64,000 bases of DNA from Provencibacterium sp. (GCA_022793895.1 JAAWDS010000004.1:1-64000); one strand, 5' to 3'. Counted from the stretch's first letter, positions 52,257 through 61,078 are shown. Notes: generated from the letters alone by a model not told the origin. A program made the numbers and translations.

Positions 52257-54299
52257 TTGAATACACACGAGGAAAGGATTTTGCCATTGCATGTTCCAAG
52301 AAAAGGGCTGCGCACCCTCGCGCTGTGCAGCGCTGTGCTGGCCGTGTTTGTCATGTATCTCTTGCAGCTCATGCGCATGCAGATTGTGGATGGGGAGTGG
52401 TATAAGCAGCTCGTGAGCCGGGGGGAAACGAAGGAGCAGACGGTGGATGCGGCGCGCGGCGAGATTTTGGACCGGTATGGCAGGCCCTTGGCTATCAACG
52501 TCACCGGTTACAACATCGTGCTCGACCGGGCGTTTCTGCCTGCGGACCGGCAGAACCAGATCATTTTGGATCTCTGCCGGCTGCTGGAGGAATCGGGGGA
52601 GGCTTGGATTGACAACCTGCCGGTTACCCGGACGGCCCCCTTCCGGTTTGTCGAGGGCTATGAGGATCGGGTGGAGCGGCTTAAGAAAAACATTGGCGTC
52701 CAGCCCTCTGCGACCGCCTCCGATCTGCTTTACTGGATGGCCGAGCGTTACGGGCTCCAGGACTTCACCCCGCAGGAGCAGCGTACCATTGCGGGGATCC
52801 GCTATGAGATGGAACAGCGCGGCTTCAATGTGGAGGTGCGCTATACCTTCGCCGAGGATATCTCGATTGCGACCGTCTCCAAGGTCAAAGAACACAGCTA
52901 TGTTTTGGAGGGGGTAGACGTCCGGGAATCCTCCACGCGGCAGTATGTCAGCGGCCGGGTTGCGCCGCACATCATCGGGTATACCGGCCCTATCTACCGC
53001 GAGGAATATGAAACGCTCAAAGGAAAGGGCTATGCGCTCAACGACACGGTGGGCAAGGCGGGAGTCGAGCTTCAGTTTGAGGATACGCTGCGCGGCCAGC
53101 CGGGCAAGCGGACCATCACCATGAACGCTGAAGGGGACGTTATCGACGCTGTCACCGAGGTGGAGCCGGTTCCGGGCAACTCGATTATCCTGACCATCGA
53201 TTCGGCGATGCAGGAGGTGGCGCTTTCCGCCATGGAGCGCCAGATTGCCTACCTGAACGCGACGGCCAAGGAGGGGGAAGGCAAGGAAGCGGATGCCGGG
53301 GCGGTCGTCGCCATTGAGTGCAAAACGGGGGATATCCTGGTGGCGGCCACCTATCCCAGCTACGATATGGAGACCTTCCGCACCGCTTATCCCTCGCTGC
53401 TGACCGAAACGCAGCCGCTGTTCAACCGCGCGCTTCAAGGGACCTATGCGGCCGGATCCTGCTTCAAGCCGGGCGTGGCGGTGGCCGGGCTGGCAGAGGG
53501 GCTCATAGAACGGGATACCGTCATCAACTGTGTGCACACTTATACCCGCTGGCAGGGCTATCAGCCCACCTGCATGGGCTACCATGGAAGGATCAACGTG
53601 TTGGATGCGCTGCGCGTGAGCTGCAACTACTTTTTCTATGAGCTGGGCTTTCAATTGGACATCGGGCGTATCAACCATTATGCCTCGCAGTTCGGGCTTG
53701 GACAGCCGACCGGGATCGAGCTCGCCGAGTCGGTCGGCGCGCTCTCTTCCCCAGAGACGAAGGCGCAGGTAACGGGGGAGGAGTGGTATCCGGGCGATGT
53801 GGTGCAGTCGGCCATCGGCCAGAGCTACAACCGCTTCACCCCGCTCCAGCTTGCGAACTACGCCGCCACCCTTGCTAACCGCGGCAAGCGGATGGAGGCG
53901 CACATCGTCAAATCGATCGAAAGCTACAATTTTGACCGGACCCTCTATGCGGCCGAGCCGACGGTGGCCGAGGTGGTGGACGCCCCGGCGGAAGCCTTTG
54001 AAACGGTGGTGGAGGGGATGGTGCGGGTCTCCCGCTCCGGTTCGGCCAGCCGGGATTTCGGAAGCTATTTCGTCGATGTAGCCGCCAAGACCGGCACTCC
54101 CCAGACCCACGAATTTCCCAATTCGGTTTTCATCGCGTTTGCGCCGGCGGAGGATCCGGAGCTGGCCGTCGCCGTTGTGATCGAGGAGGGCTGGCAGGGA
54201 TATACCGGCGCTCCGGTGGCGAAGGAGATCTTCGATCAGTATTTTTATTCCAAAAACCAACAGCCCGCCCCCCAAGCCTACAACGAGCTGCTGCCCTAA
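52257..54299 (+). CDS. mrdA: Penicillin-binding protein 2 (elongation transpeptidase)
   Basis: Class B PBP of up to 680 residues for lateral wall cross-linking. A single membrane helix (about 22-42) is followed by the dimerisation/pedestal region (R-G-E-I-L-D-R-Y-G-R-P-L-A) and the transpeptidase domain. Its active-site motifs are S-C-F-K (usually S-T-x-K), S-C-N and K-T-G. The start is uncertain: a TTG at 52257 or a TTG at 52287 that has GAGGAAAGGA upstream. It follows mreD by 113 bases. No rodA follows. Confidence 0.95.
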   Translation: MNTHEERILPLHVPRKGLRTLALCSAVLAVFVMYLLQLMRMQIVDGEWYKQLVSRGETKEQTVDAARGEILDRYGRPLAINVTGYNIVLDRAFLPADRQNQIILDLCRLLEESGEAWIDNLPVTRTAPFRFVEGYEDRVERLKKNIGVQPSATASDLLYWMAERYGLQDFTPQEQRTIAGIRYEMEQRGFNVEVRYTFAEDISIATVSKVKEHSYVLEGVDVRESSTRQYVSGRVAPHIIGYTGPIYREEYETLKGKGYALNDTVGKAGVELQFEDTLRGQPGKRTITMNAEGDVIDAVTEVEPVPGNSIILTIDSAMQEVALSAMERQIAYLNATAKEGEGKEADAGAVVAIECKTGDILVAATYPSYDMETFRTAYPSLLTETQPLFNRALQGTYAAGSCFKPGVAVAGLAEGLIERDTVINCVHTYTRWQGYQPTCMGYHGRINVLDALRVSCNYFFYELGFQLDIGRINHYASQFGLGQPTGIELAESVGALSSPETKAQVTGEEWYPGDVVQSAIGQSYNRFTPLQLANYAATLANRGKRMEAHIVKSIESYNFDRTLYAAEPTVAEVVDAPAEAFETVVEGMVRVSRSGSASRDFGSYFVDVAAKTGTPQTHEFPNSVFIAFAPAEDPELAVAVVIEEGWQGYTGAPVAKEIFDQYFYSKNQQPAPQAYNELLP

Positions 54300-54331
54300 A
54301 GTCCCGGTTCAGGAAAAGAAGTTCGGGAAAA

Positions 54332-54359
54332 TTGACAAACTTGATTCAAAATGTATACC
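54332..54359 (+). promoter_or_regulatory. Promoter of the minD-like gene
   Basis: Perfect TTGACA (54332-54337), 16-base spacer, TATACC (54354-54359). A second, weaker candidate (TTGTTA, 18 bases, TAAAAT) lies nearer the gene at about 54387-54416. An independent promoter means minD is not only read from the mre operon. Confidence 0.72.
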
Positions 54360-54457
54360 TCTATTCAACAAAATTACAATGGGGGTATTGTTAAAATGCC
54401 CTTCGTTGTGCTAAAATAAAGATTGAAGCCATGTGTGGAAGGATTGGATGGGGAGCC

Positions 54458-55189
54458 ATGTCGCATATCAAGCTGGTTACGTCCGGGAAGGGCGGCGCCG
54501 GAAAGTCCACCGTGTGCGTATATGCGGCGGCCGGGCTGGTCCGCCGGGGACGGCGGGTCTTGCTTTTGGAAATGGATGCCGGGTTGCGGGGATTGGATAT
54601 CCCATTGGGGGTTTCCGATCGAACGGTGTTTGATATGGCGGACGTTTTGGAGGGACGCTGCGAACCGGTCAAGGCGATTGTGGAATGCGCCTGGATCCCG
54701 GAGCTTCATCTCATGCCTGCGCCGCTGGACCGCGGCTTCTGTCCCCGCACACAGGATCTTGCCCGCTTGTGCCGGGGATTGAGCGAGTACTATGATTACC
54801 TGCTGATCGATACGCCTGCCGGTCTTGGCGTGGGGTTCGATGTGTCGCTCTCGGTCGCGCACTCCGCTTTACTGGTGGTCACCCCCGATCCGGTCACGGT
54901 CCGGGACGCCTCCAGCGTTGCGGCATTGCTGTTTGAGCGCGAGCTGTCCGATACCAAGCTGGTGATTAACCGCCTGCCTCCCCGCCCGAAACAGATGCTG
55001 GTGCCGGATCTGGATTATTGCATCGATGCCGTGGGGGCGCAGCTCATCGGCGTTATCCCCGAAGAGAGGGAGCTGGCGGTTTCGGCGGCAAAGGGGAGGG
55101 AGCTGCCCGAAGCGTCGCCGGCCAGGGCGGCGTTCAGGCGGATTGCCGGCCGCATCGAAGGGGAGTATAGCCCTTTGCCGGTGCATTGA
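54458..55189 (+). CDS. minD: MinD-like ParA family ATPase
   Basis: About 243 residues. The deviant Walker A S-G-K-G-G-A-G-K-S-T at about 9-18, D-x-G-L-R-G-L-D and L-I-D-T-P-A-G motifs fit MinD, which positions the division site by membrane-bound ATP cycling. Its place after PBP2 and before mgsA is the MinD place in Firmicutes. It is shorter than typical MinD (about 265) and I do not see the usual basic amphipathic C-terminal membrane-targeting helix. minC, normally just upstream, is absent. A flagellar-number or other ParA-like role is possible. GGGGAG lies close before the ATG. Confidence 0.78.
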   Translation: MSHIKLVTSGKGGAGKSTVCVYAAAGLVRRGRRVLLLEMDAGLRGLDIPLGVSDRTVFDMADVLEGRCEPVKAIVECAWIPELHLMPAPLDRGFCPRTQDLARLCRGLSEYYDYLLIDTPAGLGVGFDVSLSVAHSALLVVTPDPVTVRDASSVAALLFERELSDTKLVINRLPPRPKQMLVPDLDYCIDAVGAQLIGVIPEERELAVSAAKGRELPEASPARAAFRRIAGRIEGEYSPLPVH

Positions 55190-55253
55190 AGGCGCGCAGA
55201 TCGTTGATCCATCCCATATCCGCTATTCATGTTTTCAGGGAGGAGAGATATTA

Positions 55254-55655
55254 ATGAATATAGCACTCATCGCACACGATTCCAAGAAAGAACTAATGGT
55301 TCAGTTTTGCATTGCCTATTGCGGTATCCTGAGCCGGCACAGCCTCTGTGCGACCGGGACGACCGGCAAACTGATTTCCGAAGCCACTGGCCTACAGATC
55401 TTTAAATTCCTCTCCGGCTCCCAGGGCGGCGACCAACAGATCGCCGCGCGCATTGCCTGCGACGAAATCGATCTGCTGCTCTTTTTCCGGGCGGCGAATT
55501 ATAAGCCCCATGAGCCGAGCGACGCCAATCTTCTGCGCCTGTGCGACACGCGGAACATCCCCTATGCCACCAACCTGGCAACGGCGGAGGCGCTGATCCA
55601 TGCTCTGGAACGGGGAGATCTCGACTGGCGGGATATTGTGAACCCCAAGCGCTGA
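55254..55655 (+). CDS. mgsA: Methylglyoxal synthase
   Basis: 133-residue enzyme converting dihydroxyacetone phosphate to methylglyoxal, a bypass of lower glycolysis. Motifs I-A-L-I-A-H-D-S-K-K, the phosphate loop T-G-T-T-G, G-S-Q-G-G-D-Q-Q-I and catalytic D with K-P-H-E-P-S-D are present. GGGAGGAGA lies before the ATG at 55254. The mre-minD-mgsA order is conserved in many Firmicutes. A terminator follows. Confidence 0.95.
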   Translation: MNIALIAHDSKKELMVQFCIAYCGILSRHSLCATGTTGKLISEATGLQIFKFLSGSQGGDQQIAARIACDEIDLLLFFRAANYKPHEPSDANLLRLCDTRNIPYATNLATAEALIHALERGDLDWRDIVNPKR

Positions 55656-55714
55656 CAAGGACCGGCTTTAAAACGGCGGATGGGAGACAGGATCTCTGAA
55701 AAACCTGCATAGGG

Positions 55715-55755
55715 GCTGGATGCGAGCTTTATCTGGTTGCGCATCCGGCTTTTTT
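55715..55755 (+). terminator. Intrinsic terminator after mgsA
   Basis: A 10-bp stem with one G-T pair (55715-55724 with 55740-55749), followed by six T. It lies 60 bases after mgsA. Confidence 0.88.
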
Positions 55756-55765
55756 GCGTTATAAT
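55737..55765 (+). promoter_or_regulatory. Probable hisS promoter nested in the mgsA terminator
   Basis: Perfect TATAAT (55760-55765) with TTGCGC (55737-55742) 17 bases upstream. The -35 lies in the descending arm of the terminator. The leader of about 140 bases before hisS shows no T-box motif. Confidence 0.5.
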
Positions 55766-55910
55766 ATTACCATTTCCTGCGGCTGTTCCAGAATTGGGAA
55801 TAGCCTTGGCCCATTCGGAAGGGCGCAGGACCGCCGCCAACCGCTGCGCGGACGGGGGATGGGAGAGTTTTTTTGAGCCGGACGCGCAGCGGCGGAATGG
55901 AGAAAGAAGA

Positions 55911-57224
55911 ATGGCTGTTTTAACCAACGCACCTAAAGGCACGCAGGACATACTTCCCGCTCAGAGCGGGCGGTGGCAGTATATGGAAAACACCCTCCTG
56001 CGCACGGCGGAGCTCTTCGGGTTCCGGGAGATCCGGACGCCGGTTTTTGAACACACCGAGCTTTTCCAGCGCTCGGTAGGCGATGCAACCGACGTTGTTC
56101 AAAAGGAGATGTATACCTTCGAGGATAAGGGCAAGCGTTCGATAACGCTGCGCCCGGAGGGGACGGCCGGCGTTGTGCGCGCCGCGCTGCAAAACGGACT
56201 GCTTGGCGGCGCGCTTCCGCTGCGCTGCTGCTATCTTATCTCCGCTTTCCGCTATGAGAAGCCGCAGGCGGGGCGGCAGCGCCAGTTCCACCAGTTTGGC
56301 GCAGAGGTGTTCGGCCCCTCCTCCCCGGATGCCGACGCGGAACTCATCAGCCTCTGCAACGAGATTTGCAGCGCCCTGGGACTGGAGGGCCTTCGGCTGC
56401 ACCTCAATTCGATCGGCTGCAAGAGCTGCCGCGCGCGCTATTATGAGGCGCTGCGGGCCTTCCTCTCCGCGCGGGCGGACAAGCTCTGCGAAACCTGCCG
56501 GGACCGGCTGGAGAAAAACCCGATGCGGGTGCTCGACTGCAAGAGCCCCATCTGCCAGGAGGCGATAGAGGGCGCCCCGGTGATGATCGACTATCTCTGC
56601 GAGGACTGCTCCGCCCACTTTGAGGGGTTAAAGAAGCGGCTGGAGCTGCTGGGGATTGCCTATACCGTCGATCCCGGCATCGTCCGCGGGCTGGATTACT
56701 ACACGCGCACCGTCTTTGAGTTTGTTTCTGAAAGCATCGGCGCGCAGGGAACGGTGCTGGGCGGCGGCCGGTATGATGGATTGGTGGAGGAGCTCGGCGG
56801 CGCGCCCACCCCGGCGTTGGGCTTCGCCATCGGCCTGGAGCGGCTGCTGATGCAGCTGGAGGCTTGCCACGCAGATTTCCCGGAGGAGAACCGGTGCGAC
56901 CTCTATATTGCTAGTTCGGGCGAGGAGGCGCAGCAGAAGGCGCTCCAGCTCTGTACGCTGCTGCGGCAGGAGGGCTTTATAACCGAGTGCGACTGCATGG
57001 GCCGCAGCGTGAAAGCACAGATGAAATATGCCGGGAAGCTCGGCGCGCGCTACTCCACCGTGCTGGGGGATAACGAGCTGCAAGGCGGCAGCTGCACGGT
57101 GAAGAATATGGAGGACGGCACGGAGCACACCGTCCGGCTGGACGGGTTTACCGAGAGCATCTATCAACTGCTGTTGGAAGGGGTATACAACGGAATTATC
57201 GAGGCGGATCCCTCTAAGGATTAG
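55911..57224 (+). CDS. hisS: Histidyl-tRNA synthetase
   Basis: Class II synthetase of about 437 residues charging tRNA-His. Motif 2 (F-R-Y-E-K-P-Q-A-G-R-Q-R-Q-F-H-Q), the histidine-A loop G-L-D-Y-Y-T-R-T-V-F-E and motif 3 (A-L-G-F-A-I-G-L-E-R) are intact, followed by the C-terminal anticodon-binding domain. A cysteine-rich insertion (C-K-S-C-R ... C-E-T-C ... C-E-D-C) in the middle could bind zinc. GGAGAAAGAAG supports the ATG at 55911. aspS follows after 36 bases. Confidence 0.97.
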   Translation: MAVLTNAPKGTQDILPAQSGRWQYMENTLLRTAELFGFREIRTPVFEHTELFQRSVGDATDVVQKEMYTFEDKGKRSITLRPEGTAGVVRAALQNGLLGGALPLRCCYLISAFRYEKPQAGRQRQFHQFGAEVFGPSSPDADAELISLCNEICSALGLEGLRLHLNSIGCKSCRARYYEALRAFLSARADKLCETCRDRLEKNPMRVLDCKSPICQEAIEGAPVMIDYLCEDCSAHFEGLKKRLELLGIAYTVDPGIVRGLDYYTRTVFEFVSESIGAQGTVLGGGRYDGLVEELGGAPTPALGFAIGLERLLMQLEACHADFPEENRCDLYIASSGEEAQQKALQLCTLLRQEGFITECDCMGRSVKAQMKYAGKLGARYSTVLGDNELQGGSCTVKNMEDGTEHTVRLDGFTESIYQLLLEGVYNGIIEADPSKD

Positions 57225-57260
57225 GCGGTTCCGCGCTTTAAGAAAGGATGGTTAGAGAAG

Positions 57261-59045
57261 ATGGACACAATGACAGGGCTCAAACGCACCCACTACTGCG
57301 GCGAGGTGTCGCTGGCCGATGCCGGGCAGCGGGCCGTCGTGGCCGGCTTCGTGCAAAAAACCAGGGAGCTGGGGAACCTAACCTTTATTGACCTGCGCGA
57401 CCGGAGCGGGATTGTGCAGCTCGCCTTCGATGATGAAACCGACCGGGCTATTTTTGAAAAGGCGAGCGCCTGCCGGGCGGAATATGTGCTGATGGCGGCC
57501 GGCCGGGTGCGCGAGCGGGAGAGCAAAAACGCTGCCTTGAAAAACGGCGACGTTGAAATCCTGGTGGATGATCTGCGCCTGCTCTCCAAGGCGCAGACGC
57601 CTCCCTTTGAGGTAAGCGATAAAAAGAATGTGAAGGAAGAACTGCGCCTGCGGCACCGTTATCTGGATCTGCGCCGGCCCGAACTGCAACAGTCGCTGAT
57701 GATGCGTCACCGGATTGTGAAGATTGCGCGGGACTATTTCGATCAGCACGGGTTTTTAGAGATCGAAACGCCGACGCTGATTAAATCGACCCCGGAGGGC
57801 GCGCGGGACTATCTGGTTCCCTCCAGGGTGCATCCCGGATCGTTCTATGCGCTGCCGCAGTCCCCGCAGCTTTATAAGCAGCTCCTGATGCTCTCCGGCT
57901 TTGATCGTTACATGCAGGTGGCGCGCTGCTACCGGGATGAGGATCTGCGCGCCCACCGCCAGCCGGAATTTACCCAGATTGACCTTGAAATGTCCTTTGT
58001 GGATGAAGAGGACGTCATGTCCATCAACGAGGGCTTCCTCAAGAAAGTGTTTCACGAGGTTCTGGGGGTGGAGATCGAAACGCCGCTGCGCCGCATCCCC
58101 TACAGCGAGGCGATGGACCGCTTCGGGTCGGATAAACCGGATACCCGTTTCGGCCTGGAGCTGACCGACCTTGGCGCGGCGCTGGCGCGCACAGAATTTA
58201 AGGTGTTTTCCGGCGCGCTCGCGGCGGGCGGATCGGTCCGCGGCATCAATGCCAAGGGCGCGGCGGACAAGCTCTCCCGCAAGGAGATTGACAAACTTCA
58301 GGATCTGGTAAAGACCTACCGCGCCAAGGGGCTGGCCTTTACCCGTTTAAGCGCCCAGGGGGAATCTTCGAGCTTTGAGAAATTCCTCTCGGCCGAAGAG
58401 ACGGCGGCGGTGCGCGCTGCTCTGGACGCGCAGCCGGGCGATGCGCTCTTCATCGTAGCGGACGCGAAGGAAGAGGTTGTTTTTGACGCGCTCGGCGCGC
58501 TGCGCCTGGAGCTGGCCAAAAAGCTCGATCTGATCCAGCCGGGTACCTTCGATCTGCTTTGGATCACCGATTTCCCCGAATTTGAGTATTCGGAGGATGA
58601 AAACCGGTATGTGGCCAAGCACCATCCCTTTACCGCGCCGAAGCCGGAGGATGAGCCCTACCTGGAGAGCGATCCGAAGCGGGTGCGCGCGCGGGCCTAT
58701 GATATCGTTATCAACGGCACCGAGGCGGGCGGCGGGTCTATCCGCATCAGCGATCCCGACCTGCAAACCCGGATGTTTAAGGCGCTCGGCTTCACCGAGG
58801 AGCGGGCGAACGAACAGTTTGATTATCTGCTGGAAGCCTTCAAATATGGCGCGCCTCCGCACGGCGGCCTCGCCTATGGCCTGGACCGACTGTGCATGCT
58901 GCTTTCCGGCCGCGATTCGCTCAAGGACGTCATTGCCTTCCCGAAGGTGCAGAATGCCAGCGAACTGATGAGCGGAGCGCCGACGGCTGTCAGCGAAAAG
59001 GCGTTGGAGGAGCTGGGGATCCGGCTGGCCGATCCGAAGGAATAA
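57261..59045 (+). CDS. aspS: Aspartyl-tRNA synthetase
   Basis: Bacterial-type class II synthetase of 594 residues. N-terminal OB fold (V-V-A-G-F-V-Q ... F-I-D-L-R-D-R-S-G-I-V-Q), motif 1, motif 2 (C-Y-R-D-E-D-L-R-A-H-R-Q-P-E-F-T-Q-I-D), the GAD insertion (about 285-420) and motif 3 (G-G-L-A-Y-G-L-D-R) are seen. Whether it also charges tRNA-Asn cannot be judged here. AAAGGATGG lies upstream. It forms an operon with hisS, the usual Firmicutes pair. Confidence 0.97.
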   Translation: MDTMTGLKRTHYCGEVSLADAGQRAVVAGFVQKTRELGNLTFIDLRDRSGIVQLAFDDETDRAIFEKASACRAEYVLMAAGRVRERESKNAALKNGDVEILVDDLRLLSKAQTPPFEVSDKKNVKEELRLRHRYLDLRRPELQQSLMMRHRIVKIARDYFDQHGFLEIETPTLIKSTPEGARDYLVPSRVHPGSFYALPQSPQLYKQLLMLSGFDRYMQVARCYRDEDLRAHRQPEFTQIDLEMSFVDEEDVMSINEGFLKKVFHEVLGVEIETPLRRIPYSEAMDRFGSDKPDTRFGLELTDLGAALARTEFKVFSGALAAGGSVRGINAKGAADKLSRKEIDKLQDLVKTYRAKGLAFTRLSAQGESSSFEKFLSAEETAAVRAALDAQPGDALFIVADAKEEVVFDALGALRLELAKKLDLIQPGTFDLLWITDFPEFEYSEDENRYVAKHHPFTAPKPEDEPYLESDPKRVRARAYDIVINGTEAGGGSIRISDPDLQTRMFKALGFTEERANEQFDYLLEAFKYGAPPHGGLAYGLDRLCMLLSGRDSLKDVIAFPKVQNASELMSGAPTAVSEKALEELGIRLADPKE

Positions 59046-59148
59046 GCGGGCGGCCGTTCCCCCAGCTTCGAAAGACGAAAAGCACCCGAAACGGCCTGTG
59101 GTTTGGAAACAGACTAGGAAGCCGGGAGGATGCGGGGATGAAGCCCCA

Positions 59149-59192
59149 AAAAGTGCCGAAACAAAACGGAGGCGTTTTGTTTCGGCACTTTT
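59149..59192. terminator. Long bidirectional terminator after aspS
   Basis: A 20-bp perfect stem (59149-59168 with 59173-59192), GAGG loop, A-rich left and T-rich right arms. Confidence 0.93.
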
Positions 59193-59280
59193 CGATCAAA
59201 TAGCGGTTGATTTTTGCGTCCTGTTCTGTTAGTATGATACTATACAGAAATGATAGACAAAAGACGCGGCCGGGCGCGGG

Positions 59281-59748
59281 GTGGAGCAGATGATGGAAAA
59301 GCGGTCGGATGGGCTGGAGAGGCTGATAAAAGATCGGAGGCTGGGGATTGCCGTGATCGTCCTATTGGCTGCGGTGTTGCTGGCGGCTGTTGTTCTCGCC
59401 TTGTTTAGCGGTGAGAAAGAGGCGGAAGAGCGGCTGGTAGCCCAGGTGACGGTTCATGGCGTTCAGGTTTTAGCGATCGACCTTTATGAGGATGGATTGA
59501 TTGAGTGTTCCGCCGATTTTTTGGAATCGGAGATAGAGAAAAAACGTAAGGATCTCTATTTTGATCTGGAGAGCTTGGGGGTAGCCGCCGTATTGCGGTT
59601 GAAGAACGACCGGCAGATCTGCGTGGATCACTCGGATTGCAGCGATCAGCTCTGTGTGAAATGTGGATATATTGGTCAGTTGGACCAGACGATCGTATGT
59701 GAACAAGACGGGCTGAAGGTACAGATCGTTGAGAAAATGGTTTTGTGA
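59281..59748 (+). CDS. NusG domain II-containing membrane-anchored protein
   Basis: About 155 residues. A cytoplasmic N-terminus, one membrane helix (about 22-42) and an extracytoplasmic NusG-II-like domain (about 50-155) with I-C-V-D-H-S-D-C-S-D-Q-L-C-V-K-C-G-Y-I are seen; the extra cysteines are notable. Function of the family is unknown; members often adjoin heptaprenyl diphosphate synthase component I genes. The frame begins with GTG at 59281, but ATGs at 59290 and 59293 with GGAG just before are as likely. A membrane transporter component follows convergently. Confidence 0.8.
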   Translation: MEQMMEKRSDGLERLIKDRRLGIAVIVLLAAVLLAAVVLALFSGEKEAEERLVAQVTVHGVQVLAIDLYEDGLIECSADFLESEIEKKRKDLYFDLESLGVAAVLRLKNDRQICVDHSDCSDQLCVKCGYIGQLDQTIVCEQDGLKVQIVEKMVL

Positions 59749-59778
59749 TCCCAACAAGAGAATAGGACTGGGCGATAT

Positions 59779-59818
59779 AAAAAACGCTTTTGACTCCGGA
59801 GGGGTCAAAAGCGTTTTT
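59779..59818. terminator. Bidirectional terminator between NusG-II and folT
   Basis: A stem of about 17 bp (A-rich AAAAACGCTTTTGACTCC with GGGGTCAAAAGCGTTTTT) between convergent genes. Confidence 0.92.
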
Positions 59819-59884
59819 GTCTTTACAGACCGGATGTATATTTTTTAGAGCGCATCCCGGCTTTTTAGGGAACCGGTTTCCCCG

Positions 59885-60433
59885 TTAACGGCGCGATACG
59901 CGCGCCCAAGCCTTCTGAACGCCCAGCAGCAGCAGCCACAGGGCGGCCGCCTCGAACGGCAGGGCTATGGCGTTTTTAATCACGCGGGCAGGAAGCAGCA
60001 CGGAAATGGATTTCCCATAAAGAATACTGAGCCAGTAGGTAGCCAACATGCAGTTCACGATCAGTGAAACCAGCCCTTTGGCGGCGAAGGCGCGCCAAAG
60101 CCGGATCGGCTTGCGGTAGAGCAGCAGCCCATAGATGATCCCGCTCAGCGCTTTATCCAGGGTGAAGCCGAAGAAATAAGGGCCGGTCGGGCGGATGAGA
60201 TAGCTGATAATGTCAACGGCGGAAGCGCCTAACAGAGCGGGAATGGGGCCGAACAGAAAGCCCATCACCGAGGTAGCGACAAAGCCGAGGCCAATCTTGA
60301 GCATCTCATTGGGAGCGATGGTGAAGAATCCCAGGATGACTCCTAACGCCACCAGCAGCGCGGTGGTGGTCAGAGTACGCAGGTCTTTCAGACCTTGGTA
60401 GGAGAGACGGACGTTTTCTAGGGTTGTTTTCAT
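59885..60433 (-). CDS. folT: ECF transporter S component, FolT-like
   Basis: Substrate-binding membrane subunit of an energy-coupling-factor importer, about 182 residues with five or six helices. The T-x-x-A-L-L-V-A-L-G-V-I-L start, F-L-F-G-P-I-P-A-L-L-G-A and the T-G-P-Y-F-F-G-F-T-L-D segment fit folate (FolT) S components; another vitamin cannot be excluded. The ATG at 60433 has AAGGAGG upstream on its strand. The shared EcfA/A'/T module is elsewhere. The leader (60434-60740) is rich in hairpins but I do not recognise a THF riboswitch. Confidence 0.78.
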   Translation of the reverse strand: MKTTLENVRLSYQGLKDLRTLTTTALLVALGVILGFFTIAPNEMLKIGLGFVATSVMGFLFGPIPALLGASAVDIISYLIRPTGPYFFGFTLDKALSGIIYGLLLYRKPIRLWRAFAAKGLVSLIVNCMLATYWLSILYGKSISVLLPARVIKNAIALPFEAAALWLLLLGVQKAWARVSRR

Positions 60434-60740
60434 GGACAATGCCTCCTTTTTATTTCGGACAAGCCGTTTGCGAAGCGTTGCCTGCAAACGGCCGACCAGT
60501 TAGGAACCGGAAAAGCGGCCTAGGAACCGGAACGATGGTATCCGGAACCGCCTTTCATTGGAACTGCCCGCAGAGAAACATTCTCTGCGGGCAGATTCTT
60601 CTCCCGGACTATTTTCGTTGGAGGTATTGCCAGAACTGCGGCGGAATACCTTCTACGAACAGCGGGATGCGGCGGCCAAACCGCAAGCCTGAAAAGGCTT
60701 TTCGTTCCCGCGGCAACTCCCCGTCCGCGTGACACTTTAC
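60434..60740 (-). other. Hairpin-rich leader upstream of folT
   Basis: No supported gene. Features: a 13-bp hairpin with arms CTGCCCGCAGAGA and TCTCTGCGGGCAG (about 60567-60598), and a long imperfect stem with arms around GTTGGAGGTATT and AATACCTTCTACGAAC (about 60616-60663). Two GGAACCGG motifs (60505-60540) recall the dispersed repeat family. It may be a regulatory leader of folT, class unknown. Confidence 0.4.
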
Positions 60741-61078
60741 GCTTGGCTGCCTACTCTGCCAGTAGGGTGTTCATTTTATTGTTCTCTGGGGCGCACCGGC
60801 GCTTTTTTAGCTTGCCTGCCCCGCGCCGCCTGTGCGGCAAGAGGGGATGCAGCCGCTTTCAGCGTCTATTTTTATAGCTGCGCTATAAAAAATCGTTTGT
60901 TGGCCCTGTCTCTCGCCGCTTTCGCGGCAACCGAGTCAGACGGCCGAAAAATAGCCGCTTTCAGCGTCTATTTTTATAGCTGCGCTATAAAAAATCGTTT
61001 GTTGGCCCTGCCTCTCGCCGCTTTCGCAGCAACCGAGTCAGACGGCCGAAAAATAGCCGCTTTCAGCGTCTATTTTTT
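60741..61078. repeat. 102-bp tandem repeat reaching into the aconitase 3' end
   Basis: Two near-identical 102-bp units start at 60851 and 60953, and a third starts at 61055 but is cut after about 24 bases. The units differ at two positions. A degenerate earlier copy precedes them (about 60804-60850). Each unit holds two hairpins (TTTTATAGC/GCTATAAAA and GCCGC/GCGGC). The truncated last unit overlaps the stop and final codons of the minus-strand hydratase. A frame with a 34-residue repeat crosses it only because 102 is divisible by 3. Confidence 0.88.

Noticed and set aside
52116-54275. 719-codon open frame antisense to PBP2
   Set aside because: PBP2 is certain from its motifs. The antisense frame covers mreD and PBP2 without start signals.
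55766-55910. T-box leader for hisS
   Set aside because: No AGGGTGGNACCGCG-like T-box sequence or matching terminator was found.
60434-60740. THF riboswitch upstream of folT
   Set aside because: Stem-loops exist but I could not match the THF class layout or conserved bases; left as an unassigned leader.
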